A stretch of 64,000 bases of DNA from Ascarosepion bandense (lineage: Eukaryota > Mollusca > Cephalopoda > Sepiida > Sepiidae), in the NCBI GenBank assembly GCA_037127315.1, contig JBBBDQ010000332.1, forward strand, positions 315,001 to 379,000. The letters run 5' to 3'. Position 1 is the stretch's first letter, and each line of letters begins with the position of its first letter. The translations under genes were made by a program, and so were the position numbers. Positions 1 through 10,559 of this stretch are shown in pieces. Under the pieces are notes generated by a model. That model was not told where the DNA came from. It saw only the letters and a program-made list of their open reading frames with translations, and made no database searches.

Positions 1-67
1 TCGAACTTGACTCTCCGATTTCTCTTTCCGAGCCGATATCTATTGCACCACAACACACATCCAATCA
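1..67 (-). repeat. tRNA-derived SINE, head fragment
   Basis: Read on the minus strand this is the tRNA-like head of the main SINE family of the window: a box A-like TGGTGCAATAGATATCGGC and a box B-like GAGTCAAGTTCGA. It is cut by the window start. A second SINE of the same orientation follows directly, so two copies lie head to tail. Confidence 0.75.
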
Positions 68-71
68 AACC

Positions 72-358
72 AGTCAGTCAGTTAGGTGCCATACATGGTA
101 CACGCTTTGGGTTATCATCTCTTGAAAGAGACAAGACTGATTGGGCAGAAGATTATCCCGCAGTAAGTTGCCATTGCTTTCTACGGTAGACTGGTTACCA
201 ACCAAGACTATAGAACCCCATCTATTCTATTATTCAACCCGTAACTGGAGGAAAGAGACGGATTAATACCTTTCCAAAGATTATGTGTGCGTAAGTGAAT
301 GGGAGGAATTCAACTGGAATGCGAATTCGGCTCCCCGATTTGTCGTTCAGAGTCGATG
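72..358 (-). repeat. tRNA-derived SINE, nearly full length
   Basis: Minus-strand copy of the ~300-bp family. From its 3' end it shows the GTCAGTCAG-type terminus, the segment ending GGCAGAAGATTAT, the TAGACTGGTTACCAACC segment, the GGATTAATACCTTTCC segment and a decayed head (CCCCGATTTGTCG...). The box A end is lost where it meets an RTE-type LINE 3' end at about 359. Confidence 0.8.
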
Positions 359-716
359 TACTTTGTTCTTTCAGGACGTAGGCAATCGTGGCTTTTAACG
401 TCTCCCTATCCCTGGTGGTTCTTAGTACGCTTTCTCTTGTTACACCACGCAACCCCCGTTCTGTCATCCACCTGCCCAGGCCCTTCAAATATGTTATCCG
501 CTACTTTTCCCTGTCTGTTTTTCCCTCTATCTGCCCTGTTAGGTTCTCCAAGTCCTCCTTACTCATTGCATGTCCCAGGAACTTCAGCTGTCTTTTCCTA
601 ATGTTCAGTATTAATTTCTTTTTCATTTCCCTCCTTTCCAAAACCTCATCATTGCTCACATGCTCGATCCATGATATCCGCTGCATCCTTCTGTAGAACC
701 ACATTTGGATAATCAT
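359..716 (-). pseudogene. RTE/BovB-type LINE, C-terminal fragment
   Basis: On the minus strand this reads as the last part of a non-LTR retrotransposon polyprotein. Recognisable blocks are an EMWFYRRM-like start (MWFYRRMQRISWIEHVS), SNDEVLERRE, the basic LILNIRKRQLKFLGHAM block, LTGQIEGK and TERGLRGVTRESVLRTTRDRETLKA. Two overlapping open frames show a frameshift near 500. The same arrangement of blocks is found at the C-terminus of BovB/RTE reverse transcriptases (craniofacial development protein 2-like annotations). It is 5'-truncated and dead. Six more copies lie in the window. Confidence 0.8.
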
Positions 717-720
717 TTTT

Positions 721-881
721 GTGGAAAATCCTTCACCAATGAAGGAGACTTGCGCAAAGCCCTCACGGACTTCTTTGAGTCAACCTCCCACCCCACCAAG
801 TTCTACCGCAAGGGCATTGAACAGCTGGAGACACGTTGGCAGAAGGTGCTGGATACCGATGGCGATTACTTCGAAGACTAA
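721..881 (+). pseudogene. mariner-type transposase, C-terminal fragment
   Basis: A 53-codon open stretch ending in TAA at 879 reads GKSFTNEGDLRKALTDFF, then FYRKGIEQLETRWQKVLDT and GDYFED. The KGIxxLxxRWQKVxDxDGDYF ending is the conserved C-terminal tail of mariner (DD34D) transposases as seen in SETMAR-like proteins. The catalytic core is absent. The fragment begins right at the edge of the RTE fragment, so the junction may be an insertion or deletion breakpoint. The reading frame is undamaged and its base composition is more GC-rich than the flanks, so it may be a fairly young copy. Confidence 0.7.
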
Positions 882-949
882 ATATAAATTACACATACTG
901 TGAAGCGTTTTCTTTTTTTCCTTTAAAAACGGGCAGAACTTTTTTGGTT

Positions 950-1670
950 ACCTTGTATTTTACAGAAAAATGACGAACAATACATTTCATAGAAGATGTC
1001 TAAGAATATATTTTACAGTAAAATCACCAATAATACATTTTGTAGCAAAATAACCAGCATTTTATAGCAAAACGTCCAACAATACATTTTATAGCAAAAT
1101 AGCCAGTATTTTATCGCAAAATGACCAACAATACATTTTATAGGAAAATATCCAACAATACATTTTATAGCAAAATAGCCAGTATTTTATAGCAAAATGA
1201 CCAACAATATATTTTATAGAAAATATCTAACAATACATTTTATAGCAAAATAGCCAGTATTTTATAGCAAAATAACCAACAATACATTTTATAGGAAAAT
1301 GTCCAACAATAAATTTTATAGCAAAATAACCAGCATTTTGAAGGAAAATGAGTAACAATACATTTCATAGCAAAATGTCTAACAATACATTTTTATAGCA
1401 AAATCATTAATAATATATTTTGCAGCAAAATTAATAATATATTTTATAGGAAAATCTCAAAACTTGCATTGCAAAGAAAAATGACAAACAAACAATACAT
1501 TTTATAACAAAATAACCAGTAATACAAGTATTGCTGGTTATTTTATAGCAAAATGACAATCAATATATTTTTTCCAGGAAAATGACCAAAAATACATTTT
1601 GTATCTAAATCACTAACATTATTTTTAATGGCAAAAAGACCGACAAAACATTTTATCTATAAGTGAAGGC
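950..1670. repeat. degenerate AT-rich minisatellite
   Basis: About 20 imperfect copies of a unit resembling CAATACATTTTATAGCAAAAT alternating with AACCAGTATTTTATAGCAAAAT. Unit length varies between roughly 20 and 35 bases and copies differ by several substitutions, so the array is old. No coding sense is visible. Confidence 0.85.
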
Positions 1671-2900
1671 ATGCAATTGCAGTCAACATATATTCAGTGA
1701 AACCATAAAATACCGTTCAAAATATTTAGATTTTGGCATTAAATAACCCATAAGTATATGTTGATGAAGAAAATCAATCAAAAATCTTCGTACTATTTCT
1801 GAGAGAGATAACTCTTCTTTTTTTTTCCTCCATGACATGGACAGACAAGAAAAACTAATGTATCTCTCTTTTGTCACAGCAGGCCGGACATTTTCAAAAG
1901 TAAAACTTTCATCGTTTAATTTGTTACATTTCTTGTTTCTATGTTTACTTGAAACTGAACGGTGGACCATCAACTTGCACATTTAACCATAGCCAATTAT
2001 TCCACAGTTTCCAAACGTACTTGTTATCAATTATACTGTCGGCATTTTCTTCATTTCTGCGATAAGGAGTACCTAAAAAACGCGATCTGGTACTAACGAA
2101 TTCTCAACAAAAACATGAAGAAAATAAAAAAATGATGTTTAGTTAAATTTTCGGTCTAAGAACTTTCAGACAACGTTTCGGTGAGTTAAACTTGAGATAC
2201 GTTTATTCTTTTTAGTGACAGATCAACTAATTGTGCGTCATTCTTTTGATAGGCCCTGATATACTTGAAGCTGTCGCCATTTTCTTCTCGACTGAGAATT
2301 CAGCCAACCTTTTTTCATTCCTAGTCAGTCATCTTGTAAGTTAATAGCAGCCGAGAAATACGCACATACTGACACATAACGGTTACCTTTGCAGTGGTCT
2401 GGAGTTGGTTAGCGTCAAAATAGACGCATTCCCAACAAGTCCGATTGATGGAGGCCATTTTGTTTTTGACGTATTCTCCTGTTCTGTCGTTTTTTCAATC
2501 GTCCCTTAACCGTTGTCCGCTGGAAGTTTGATTTGCAGTTCTCAGCTGTAGAAAGACGGAAGCTTGAAAGATAGAAGACGTGGCGGGTGGGAAAATGGCC
2601 ACGAAGAATGATAAAAAGATAGGATTTATTGATTAAATGACATTTCGTCTATTTCTGTAAGGACACCGCTGTTTGAGAATTGAATAGTGAAGTAGTTTCT
2701 ATTTCTGTTCTCTAATGATTGTTTATTTTCGATTCTACGTTCCTTCCGGCAAAAGACCCGATTTGAGTATCAGTCTGAATATTAACTTTTAACTCAGTGC
2801 TTAGGGGCTTTGTTCTCTTTATTTTCATTTCATTGTAATTACTATAATTTCCTTCTTATATCTTTCGCTATAATAGTTTATGTTCTCCCGTTCGATATTA
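1671..2900. other. no recognisable feature
   Basis: Mixed-composition sequence with no family I recognise. The part from 2230 to 2640 is less AT-rich than its surroundings and contains a short ATGGCCACGAAGAAT start followed by only a few codons, which I do not accept as a gene. Confidence 0.5.
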
Positions 2901-2906
2901 TTTCCT

Positions 2907-3105
2907 TCCTTCCTTCCTTCCTTCCTTCCTTCCTTCCTTCCTTCCTTCCTTCCTTCCTTCCTTTTAGTTTGTTTGCTTGTTTGTTCATTTTTTTCTTTCT
3001 TTTTTCTTTCATTCTTGCATCCACTGTTATTGTCACCAAATCTTTCTCTCTCTCTCCATCCATCTATCTATCAATTTATCTATCTATCTATGTGAATACG
3101 CTCGG

Positions 3106-3149
<44 letters not shown>
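2907..3149. repeat. microsatellite cluster (TTCC)n, (TATC)n, (GT)n
   Basis: About 14 units of TTCC, then a C/T-rich stretch with ATCTATCT units near 3060-3090, and (GT)n at 3112-3148. Open frames rich in Phe/Leu/Pro across it are products of the repeat. Confidence 0.95.
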
Positions 3150-3156
<7 letters not shown>

Positions 3157-3359
3157 TGATAAAAAATATCGGGACTGGTGCTATAAAAAGAAAACTACAA
3201 CACATAACAATTCGGTATTTAATTCCCTTCAAATTAGTCCTCTTCTGAAGCCACCCACTTTATCCAGCGTTGTTCCCATTGATAGAAAACATTCCTGAAT
3301 CTCCTTTTCTGGGATAGTGAACAGCTGCCTCGTGTCATTCTCTTAGATTTGCTCAACTT

Positions 3360-3425
3360 CAAATTTCACTTAAAAGGTACAATATTTCAACTTCTTGAAA
3401 TATTGTACCTTTTAAGTGAAATTTG
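3360..3425. repeat. perfect 31-bp palindrome with 4-base loop
   Basis: Positions 3360-3390 (beginning CAAATTTCACTTAAAAGG) are an exact reverse complement of 3395-3425, separated only by CTTC. The transcript of either strand would fold into a 31-bp hairpin with no mismatch. Confidence 0.95.
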
Positions 3426-3683
3426 ATTTTTCGGAAAAAGATTTTAAACATAGGCAGTTGAACAAAAACCGTAGATTAATGAAATAAATTAAAGAAAAAG
3501 GTTACGCAGACCAAAGAAGCCCGGAGTCTACAACAGCCGAAACATTGGGATAACAGCAATAAAAATGAGCGTGATAGTCCGAATATAAATTTTTTATTGA
3601 TTATATCTATTTTCTCATCAAGTAGCATTGGATAAATACTTTTCTTAGAAAATTTAAACAGAAATAATCATATTGTATATTAA

Positions 3684-3955
3684 CCATTCCCAAGGGTATT
3701 TGCGCGTAAGTGAATGCAATGAAATCGTGTTCCAGCAGAATTCATTGTATTCATTTTCGCGCAAATATCCTTGAAAAAGATATTAATCCTTCTATTCCCC
3801 CATCTATACGTTAAATAACAAGACAGATTGAGTTCTATAGCCTTTGCTGGCAACCATTCTACCGTAGAAAGTAAAATCCTCTGTCCAGTAAATTATGTCT
3901 CTTTCGAGACATGATCGCCGAAGCGTGTATCACGTATGGTACTTAACTGACTAAC
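3684..3955. repeat. two SINE fragments, head to head
   Basis: 3684-3736 is a minus-strand piece of the SINE middle (AGGGTATTTGCGCGTAAGTG onward). From 3737 the same family runs on the plus strand (TCATTTTCGCGCAAATATCC) to its 3' end CACGTATGGTACTTAACTGA at about 3950. The tRNA-like heads are missing from both, leaving an inverted junction. Confidence 0.75.
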
Positions 3956-4019
3956 TGATATTATCTATTTGTATGGTTGATTCTCCACCAATTCGACACT
4001 GGACTCGTCAGGAGCACCT

Positions 4020-5790
4020 ACACCCGACTCCCCACCTAAAACTAAGGCTCACCTAAATAGCGTCCACATTACATTCTCGCTGGTCTCTAAGATAATCTCA
4101 AAACTTGACCCTCACAAAGCAAGCGGCGGGGACGGAATCCCAATCATAGTGCTGAAGAAATGTGCCCCAGAAATCTCCTCTTTCCTCTCTAAACTCTATA
4201 ACCTCTGCCTATCTGTTTCCTGTTTTCCTGCCTGTTGGAAGTCCTCCTGTGTAGTTCCTATATTTAAGAATTCTGGAGAAACTTCAGACCCCGCCAATTA
4301 CCGCCCTATCAGTCTCCTTCCGATCTTCGGCAAAGTTTTCGAAGCCATTATCAACGCCGAGGTGATTCAGCATCTCACGGCCCACAGGCTTCTCTCGGAC
4401 AAACAGTACGGTTTTTGCTTCACCAGGTCTACTGCTGATATGTTAACGACCATAACCGAGTACATATACCAGGCTCTTGACAAAGATGGCGAAACCTGAA
4501 CCGTTGCCTTGGATATCTCCAAAGCGTTCTACAGAGTCTGGCACGCTGGCCTTTTATGCAAACTGCGGAGCTACGGTATAACTGGACATTTGTTTGATCT
4601 CATCCTGTCATTCCTCTCTAACCGCATATTGAAGGTAGTATTAAATGGGCATGCCTCCCAAAACTCCCATACGAACGCGGGCGTCCTTTAAGGTTCTATC
4701 CTAGGTCCCATGCTCTTTCTGATGTACATTAATGATCTCCCCGATGCCATTAGATCCCAAGTGGGCATGTACGCCGATGACACCAAATCTACTCTCGCCT
4801 CGATCAAAAACCCGGTGTGGGCGACAAAGCGAACCTCGCTGCCGAGCTTGAAAAGGACCTCCAATCCGTAGAGGCCTAGGGTAAGAAATGGCTTGTAAAT
4901 TTCAATGCCTCTAAAACGAAACTGCTATCAGCTAACCACCACAGACAATCGCATCTACCTCCCATTAGCATGGAACAGGCTTGCCTCCCAGAGAGTAAAA
5001 CACTACGCCTCCTTGGCCTTACATTCTCGGGGAACCTCAAATGGAATGACTATATCGAATCTATAGCCAAATCCACCGCTATGAAAGTTGGTTCTCTGTA
5101 CAGGGCCCGGAAGTTTTTCCCGCCTGAATCTATCCTGCACATATATAAATCTACCATCCGCCCGTGTATTGAGTACTGCTGCCACATTTGGTCGGGTACC
5201 CCAGCTACTCTCCTTGGGCTTCTTGACAAAATACAACGGAGAATCTGTAACGTGACTTGGCAGACCGGCTGCAACCACTCTCTCACCGGCGTGATGTGGC
5301 TTCCCTGTGCCTCTTCTACAAATACTTTCATGGCTTCTGCTCCGATGAACTTAGATCATTGGTGCCGCCTAGGTATGAATTTACACGATATACTAGATTT
5401 GCAACTAGGTCCTACCCTTTTACAGTAAAACAGATAAGATGTAACCGTAATTTCTACTCCAACAGCTTCTTTTCTCGCGCTTCCCGCCTGTGGAATTCCC
5501 TTCCACGTGTCTGCTTTCCCGACGGCTACAATCTCCAGGAGTTTAAATGTAAGGTCAATAGACACCTCCTATCACACTAACTTGCATCTATTCTCCCAAC
5601 ACTCTCACCATCTATCCAACCCTCATTCTTGGTGTCCTTGCTCGTCTATCACCCTCCTCTTGACTTTTCCTATATCTAACCATCCTTTCTCACCACTAAT
5701 CATCATTTCTCATCACTCTATGTAACCCCCTGCGCAACAGTGGCAGTTAAATGCCTTGCTCGGGTGAAACGATTATAAAAAAAAGAAGAA
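4020..5790 (+). pseudogene. Jockey/CR1-type LINE, longest copy (RT domain to 3' tail)
   Basis: The most complete LINE of the window. In order: a fingers-like block KLDPHKASGGDGIPIIVLKK (about 4108), FPACWKSSCVVPIFKNSG (4227), NYRPISLLPIFGKVFE (4300), a block with LDISKAFYRVWH (4510), and the catalytic box MYADDTKS with YADD at 4770-4781. After the RT come TLRLLGLTFSGNLKWNDYIESI (4990), STIRPCIEYCCHIWSG (5150), SHRRDVASLCLFYKYFHGFCSDELRSLVP (5290) and SRLWNSLP (5490). The 3' UTR ends CCTGCGCAACAGTGGCAG, then GGGTGAAACGATTATAAAA. Stops at 4498 and 4689 and frameshifts near 4800 and 5250 inactivate it. The endonuclease part is missing upstream. Confidence 0.88.
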
Positions 5791-5823
5791 AAATTAAGGC
5801 AGACACGTTATTTCATAGTAAAT

Positions 5824-5866
5824 CGGAAGTTTAGGCCTATTTCTCGCGAACCATCATCAGCTTCCG
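5824..5866 (-). ncRNA. hammerhead ribozyme-like motif, copy 1
   Basis: On the minus strand: CGGAAG, then CTGATGA, TGGTTCGCGA, GAAA, TAGGCCTAAA, CTTCCG. Stem I pairs CGGAAG with CTTCCG (6 of 6). Comparison with the facing copy suggests an ancestral stem II of TGG/CCA closed by a TTCG loop, and stem III ATAG/CTAT. This copy has lost one stem II pair and the U before the cleavage site, so it is probably inactive. Hammerheads in Penelope-like retroelements are established knowledge; the assignment here is by structure. Confidence 0.6.
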
Positions 5867-5913
5867 TCTTTGTTTTACAAAGAATTTTACACAAATCGTT
5901 TGTAAAATAAAGA

Positions 5914-5956
5914 CGGAAGCTGATGATGGTTCGCCTGAAATAGGCCTATACATCGG
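5914..5956 (+). ncRNA. hammerhead ribozyme-like motif, copy 2
   Basis: Plus-strand partner of the motif at 5824-5866: CGGAAG CTGATGA TGGTTCGCCT GAAA TAGGCCTATA. Stem III (ATAG with CTAT) and the closing U are intact, and GG/CC encloses a TTCG loop. Stem I is broken on the 3' side (CATCGG instead of CTTCCG). The two copies have complementary defects, which supports a functional ancestor. Confidence 0.6.
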
Positions 5957-6108
5957 ATTTATCATGAAATCACGTGTCTGCCTTAATTTTTCCTGTATTT
6001 GCTCTATATGTATTTATTTACACATATATTTAGAGCTCTCTTAGAGAGTTATTCTACGACTGTATGTACAGGATATTCCTTTGGATTCTTTTATACCCAC
6101 ACTGCATG

Positions 6109-6109
<1 letters not shown>

Positions 6110-6152
<43 letters not shown>
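6110..6152. repeat. (TA)n microsatellite
   Basis: About 21 TA units. A second TA run at 6471-6510 passes directly into (GA)n to about 6560. Confidence 0.95.
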
Positions 6153-6156
<4 letters not shown>

Positions 6157-6289
6157 ATTAAATTAAGTTATGCCTCTACTAGTAATTTAGAAAATTACAC
6201 AAAAAACAAAACGCGTTCAAAAAAAAATATCACCGTTACACAAGCCTTCTTGAAAATAAAAAAAAATAAAAATTAAAAAAATCGGTAAA

Positions 6290-6375
6290 TGGTAAAAAAA
6301 TTATTGCAAATCGCCTGAAGACACCACATGGTAGAAACCTAGGTTGCGCATTAACTCGTTTACAAATGAAGACTA
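6290..6375 (+). repeat. Penelope-terminus-like repeat with hammerhead-like core
   Basis: CGCCTGAAGACACCACATGG (from 6313) runs into a core CTGAAGA ... GAAA, followed by ACC/GGT around TA as a possible stem III. The same sequence is present inverted at 14161-14235. CTGANGA plus GAAA is the hammerhead core pattern; CGC/GCG could form the inner part of stem I. The stem II pairing (ACC/GGT) is weak. Confidence 0.45.
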
Positions 6376-6466
6376 TTCAAATGTTCTACTATATAATTGT
6401 ATTGCACACTTTTTAATACAAATCTGTACTGATCTAATTTTATTATGACCAAAAACTAAGTAATTA

Positions 6467-6547
<81 letters not shown>

Positions 6548-6575
6548 AAGAAAGAGAGAGAGTTTTAGTGCAAAT

Positions 6576-6650
6576 AATTTGTCACTTTAACTGAGCAGGT
6601 TCATGCGGACTTCGAAGTTTTGTGACCGTTGTGATGTATTCACTTATCGG
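6576..6650 (+). repeat. one arm of an inverted-repeat element
   Basis: Contains TTTGTCACTTTAACTGAGCA followed by GGTTCATGCGGACTTCGAAG. The same arm occurs twice, in inverted orientation, at 44411-44545. Only one arm is seen here. Confidence 0.65.
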
Positions 6651-6724
6651 GGCTGTTTCTTTTATGCTAGATAGAACTCTGGATAGAGTTTGTGAGAAGA
6701 AAAACTAGCCCGGATGAGTGAAGA

Positions 6725-6808
6725 CATGTCAGTCAGTCAAGTCTCTTTCATACATGAACGCCCAAGTGTGTATCATGTATAGCACTTAACTGATTGACTT
6801 ACTGTTAG
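6725..6808 (+). repeat. tRNA-derived SINE, 3' tail fragment
   Basis: Contains GTCAGTCAAGTCTCTTTCAT and the terminal segment GTGTATCATGTATAGCACTT. Only the last quarter of the SINE is present. Confidence 0.7.
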
Positions 6809-7189
6809 GTGCTTATTTTTTTAAATATTTTTTGCTTTTTGGTCCCAAATAGACGTCCTTCTAGAGTTATTTCTCGTCGTCTTATGGCCTCACTACGCGA
6901 TTGTCTCACTAAAAATCTGTTTAATGCAATTCGTTTTGTCTTAATGTTAAAATGTTTCTGAAGTGAGGCATAACATTGCTTTTGAAAAGGTTCACAGTAC
7001 TGTTTACAACTTTATCAGGATAATATCTTTTCACAACCCTTTTCACCTCACTTCATTTGATAAATCTATCTTTAATCACAAAACTAGTCATGTTCGCCTT
7101 TGGTTCCTCATCTTCCGAAGATCTATTATCCCTCGGTTCGTTATGTTGATCATTAGAAAGTTGCCTAAGTTTTTCTGCGCTGACGTCAT

Positions 7190-7327
7190 TCTTCTTCTTC
7201 TTCTTCTTCTTCTTCTTCTTCTTCTTCTTCTTCTTCTTCTTCTTCTTCTTCTATGTACCCTTCCCTTCAGGACGTAGGCGATCATGGCTTTCCACGTTTC
7301 CTTATCCCTGGTGGCTCTGAGAATGCC
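7190..7327 (-). mobile_element. RTE-type LINE extreme 3' end with AAG tail
   Basis: On the minus strand 7252-7327 reads AGAATxxxAGGGATAAGGAAACGTGGAAAGCCATGATCGCC..., the conserved DRETWKAMIAYVLKG end of the RTE family, followed at once by about 20 AAG units (7190-7251 as CTT on the plus strand). The coding part is cut to under 80 bases. Confidence 0.8.
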
Positions 7328-7789
7328 TTTATGCGAACACACCTATACATAAACGTATATATATATACTAAACATGAAAGTATGTAGGATAGAAGGGTTG
7401 ACCCTAGAGTTCAGGAGCTTCAGATTGCAAAACACACACACACACGCTCGTGAGCACGCTCGTGAGCACGCTCGTGCTTACACACATAAATAACAAATCC
7501 ATTATTTTATTCATATAAATAAGAAAAAGTTTTCCTTTTATTTTACTATATCTTCAACGTAGTCGACTCTCAAGGCCAATCTTTTACGCTGAGACGCTAT
7601 ATATTTAACAACATCGATGTCCTTCTCAGCTTCAAATTCTTCATAGACTTTCTCTGGCACACATTCTCACTACAATTTCCTCCGTACAGCGTTCATATAA
7701 CCTATGCATCCACTCTGACCAGGCTCTGTCTATAAGTCTAACACAGTAGATGATACAGAAATTATTTTTGCAGAATACTGAGAGAGGTA

Positions 7790-8530
7790 TTTCCAGAATT
7801 CTTGGAGTTTTATTTTCAGACATCTGAGAGTGTTATTTCCAGAACTCTAGTAGTGTTATTTTCCAGATATCTGAGATCGTTATTTCCAGAACTTTGAGTG
7901 TTGTTTCCAAAAATCTGAGTGCTATTTCAAGACCTCTGAGTGTGTTATCTCCAGAACTCTAATACTGCTGTTTCCAGAAATCTGATAGTGTAATTTCGGT
8001 ATCAGTGATCACTTTAAAATATGTTTTAAACATTTTTTTTAGTTTAGATCATTTAAAAATCTTAAACGGCTTACTCGCCATTTTGGATAGAATAGAGGAA
8101 TCGTCTAAGGGGCAGGAAATTCATGAAAGCAAACTCCTTCATCAATTCATCCTTTAAGCCTGGTGGATGAGCTGAAGCATTGTGCATTTCAAGAAGGCAC
8201 TTTTATTTATAAATCATTTACTTGGGAATATTTTTGACAGTTCGGTCAAAGATTACGCATATTTACTCCACAAAATTGTCGTGTTATCCAAGCCTTAATA
8301 TTAACCACCGATATGACACCCTTTTCATCACACGAATTTTCTTTAATAACCTCGAATTTTCTGAGGGATACACGGGGGATAGTTTGAAATTAACATTGTC
8401 ACATGGTAAAAGAGTTTATCATTTTGTTTTCTGGCAATGCCTTTTCCTCTTGGAAGAATTATTTTTCAGATTTCTGAGAGCGTTATTTCCAAAACTCTAG
8501 GAGTGTTATTTCCAGAAATCTGAGAAATCA
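7790..8530. repeat. degenerate TTTCCAGAAATCTGAG repeat, two blocks
   Basis: About eight imperfect copies of a ~25-base unit like GTGTTATTTCCAGAACTCTG at 7780-7990, and about three more at 8460-8525, split by 470 bases of unrelated sequence. The unit was probably one array that was interrupted. Confidence 0.75.
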
Positions 8531-8582
8531 TCGTTATTCTCTAAAAAGATCCTGTTTGGGATCTTTTTACAGAATAACGATG
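8529..8582. repeat. hairpin, 24-bp imperfect inverted repeat
   Basis: CATCGTTATTCTCTAAAAAG followed by ATCC pairs with GGATCTTTTTACAGAATAAC further right (one mismatch) over a ~5-base loop. Confidence 0.75.
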
Positions 8583-8589
8583 GTTACAT

Positions 8590-10170
8590 CGAAATTCAAC
8601 ACTCGCGCTTAGTCACTATATTCTCATTTTTTTAAAATCGCACTTTCTTTTCCTGGTTTGAACTTGGAGATTCCCTATGCATAACAACAAAATATACGCC
8701 AGTTGCGCTTGTAAACTTCTCAAACCACCCTCTAGTGGATTCGAACTTCTAAACAATAGCACACATAGTGTTTTTTCTTTATAAAGACCACATTTCATTT
8801 CCTCGACTTTCCCCAAATTATTGATCCTGAAATGTTATCACCAGCTTATTATTTCTTGTGAATATAAATCAGTAACAATTTTTCTATTTCTTCAAAAGGC
8901 TTTGATCTTTTCTTTTTTTTAGTTAATATTCCTTTTGCAAAATCTTCTGTTTTGATCATGTCTTTGTCCTTAACTATCGTGCATAAGGTTGATTTTGGCA
9001 TCGAAATATTCACCGCTGAATAAAAAAAAAGTATTACATTTTCATGTCTCAGTATTATTTACCTTTTCTTTTCAATTGTTTCTCTCACAACATTCTTCTC
9101 AGGGAGGTACCTTCGTCCATTTTCGATACCTAAATTTAAATTGCAATTTTAAAAATAAATTAGTTATCTTTAAGCTTTAAAATTAGCTTTAGCTGAAAGC
9201 CAAGAGATTCAGTTTTAATTCCAAAAAGAAAAATACACTGGTGTATTTTAAACCGAAATTATATTGATTTTAATCTAATTTTTTTCTGAATCGGAAAAAT
9301 TAAATTTAAATTTCCCACCATTTTTGATTGATCGACACATTACGTAAACAGTAGCCAAATTTCTGTTTTAAAAATCTTTCAAAAATAAAATATACCTGGC
9401 TGACACGTCATTTAAGTCAATTTTTAAAATTGAAACTTACCTTTATCTGATTTCAATCAAGTAATAATTCCTTACTGCCAGAAATTTACAATAAGAAAAA
9501 CAACTTTTAACTACGGTAGCCCTACTTGTCGTCACCTCGATTACGGAATAGAGGTGTCGAAAAATTTATGATAACCGGAAGTTGTCAAGAACAGAGAGTC
9601 TTGCGACCATACGGGCCAAAAAACATAAAATTTTAATTTCTTTTTTTTTTTGGTTTTTAACTAAATAGTAAAATTAAAAAATTTAATTTAATAATTTCAG
9701 CAATTATATAATATTTAATAGAATTTTAGTTTAGATTTATAGCCAGACATTTGAATATGCTTCTGAATAAATAAAAATTTAAAAATTTAAATTTCTTTTA
9801 TAATAATTTTAATTTAATAAGAAAGAATGAAATTAAAATAACCAAAATAAATTATTTTATGTTATTTATTAATATTTTTATTAAGTATTTTTCATATTAC
9901 TAAATTATCACTAAGTTTAAGGCATGGTAAATATATCTAATTTAATTTCTATAGTACTGCAAAAATATTTTTATTAAGATTTTAAAAAATAATAATTTCA
10001 AAAGTAATTTCATTCACTTGTGAATGAATGCTGAAAGTTTCATTAACATCCGACAATTTTTTTCAATAAAATCCGACGATTTTTGCGAGAATTTCCAAAT
10101 TAATGTGTTTGTAACCTAAAAAATGTGGCAAATGCAATCATTTGGTGTCCATTGCAATACAGTAGGTTTT
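8590..10170. other. AT-rich stretch, nothing recognised
   Basis: Strongly AT-rich sequence, especially 9590-10120. No transposon protein, tRNA-like head or long repeat is seen. Confidence 0.5.
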
Positions 10171-10177
10171 TTTTTTG

Positions 10178-10556
10178 GTTTTTTTTTAAATCATATCACC
10201 CCAAGCAAGGCGGTGACGCCACTGATGCGCATGGGGCTACTTAAGAGTAAAATTATAGGAAAAAAAGAAAGCCGGGAACCACATCCTAAACAGGAAACAA
10301 GGGATGAGCCTCTTCACTTGTTCAATAGACGTGGGTGGAGTGTGAACCGGGCGATAGTTAAGTTTATCTACTCCAATTGAGAACAAGAGAAAAGAAAAGA
10401 AAGTGAAAGAAGATTGGGGGGGGAAAAAGAAAAGAAAGCCGGGAACCACGTCCTAAACAGGAAACAAAGGATGAGCCTCTTCACCTATTGAAAAGACGTG
10501 GGTGGAGTGTGAACCGGGCGAGAGTTAAGTCTATCTACTCCAATTGAAAACAAAAA
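10178..10556 (-). repeat. tRNA-derived SINE with Jockey-type LINE tail, dimeric
   Basis: Minus strand. The head TTGGAGTAGATAGACTTAAC leads to CGCCCGGTTCACACTCCACC (box B-like GGTTCACACTC), then AGGCTCATCCTTTGTTTCC and GGACGTGGTTCCCGGC. This head and body occur twice (10432-10551 and 10265-10385), about 167 bases apart. Only the distal unit continues into the 3' part AGTAGCCCCATGCGCATCAG ... CCTTGCTTGGGGTGATATGA plus A's, which matches the 3' end of the Jockey-type LINE copies (for example 51435-51490). Confidence 0.75.
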
Positions 10557-10559
10557 ACA

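Larger units (their letters stand above)
5790..5991. repeat. inverted-repeat element containing two facing ribozyme-like motifs
   Basis: The left arm (ATTAAGGCAGACACGT... from about 5792) is matched in reverse complement by the right arm ending ...CACGTGTCTGCCTTAATTTT. The arms are about 80 bases and the spacer about 40. It lies directly behind the LINE 3' tail. This layout resembles terminal pieces of Penelope-like elements, but no coding part is present. Confidence 0.75.

Noticed and set aside
2600..2645. ATG with MATKNDKKIGFID as start of a host gene
   Set aside because: Stops after a dozen codons; no splice-supported continuation could be argued.
2810..3298. Open frame of 162 codons rich in Phe, Leu and Pro
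   Set aside because: It is translation of TTCC, TATC and GT microsatellites; no domain and no homologous words.
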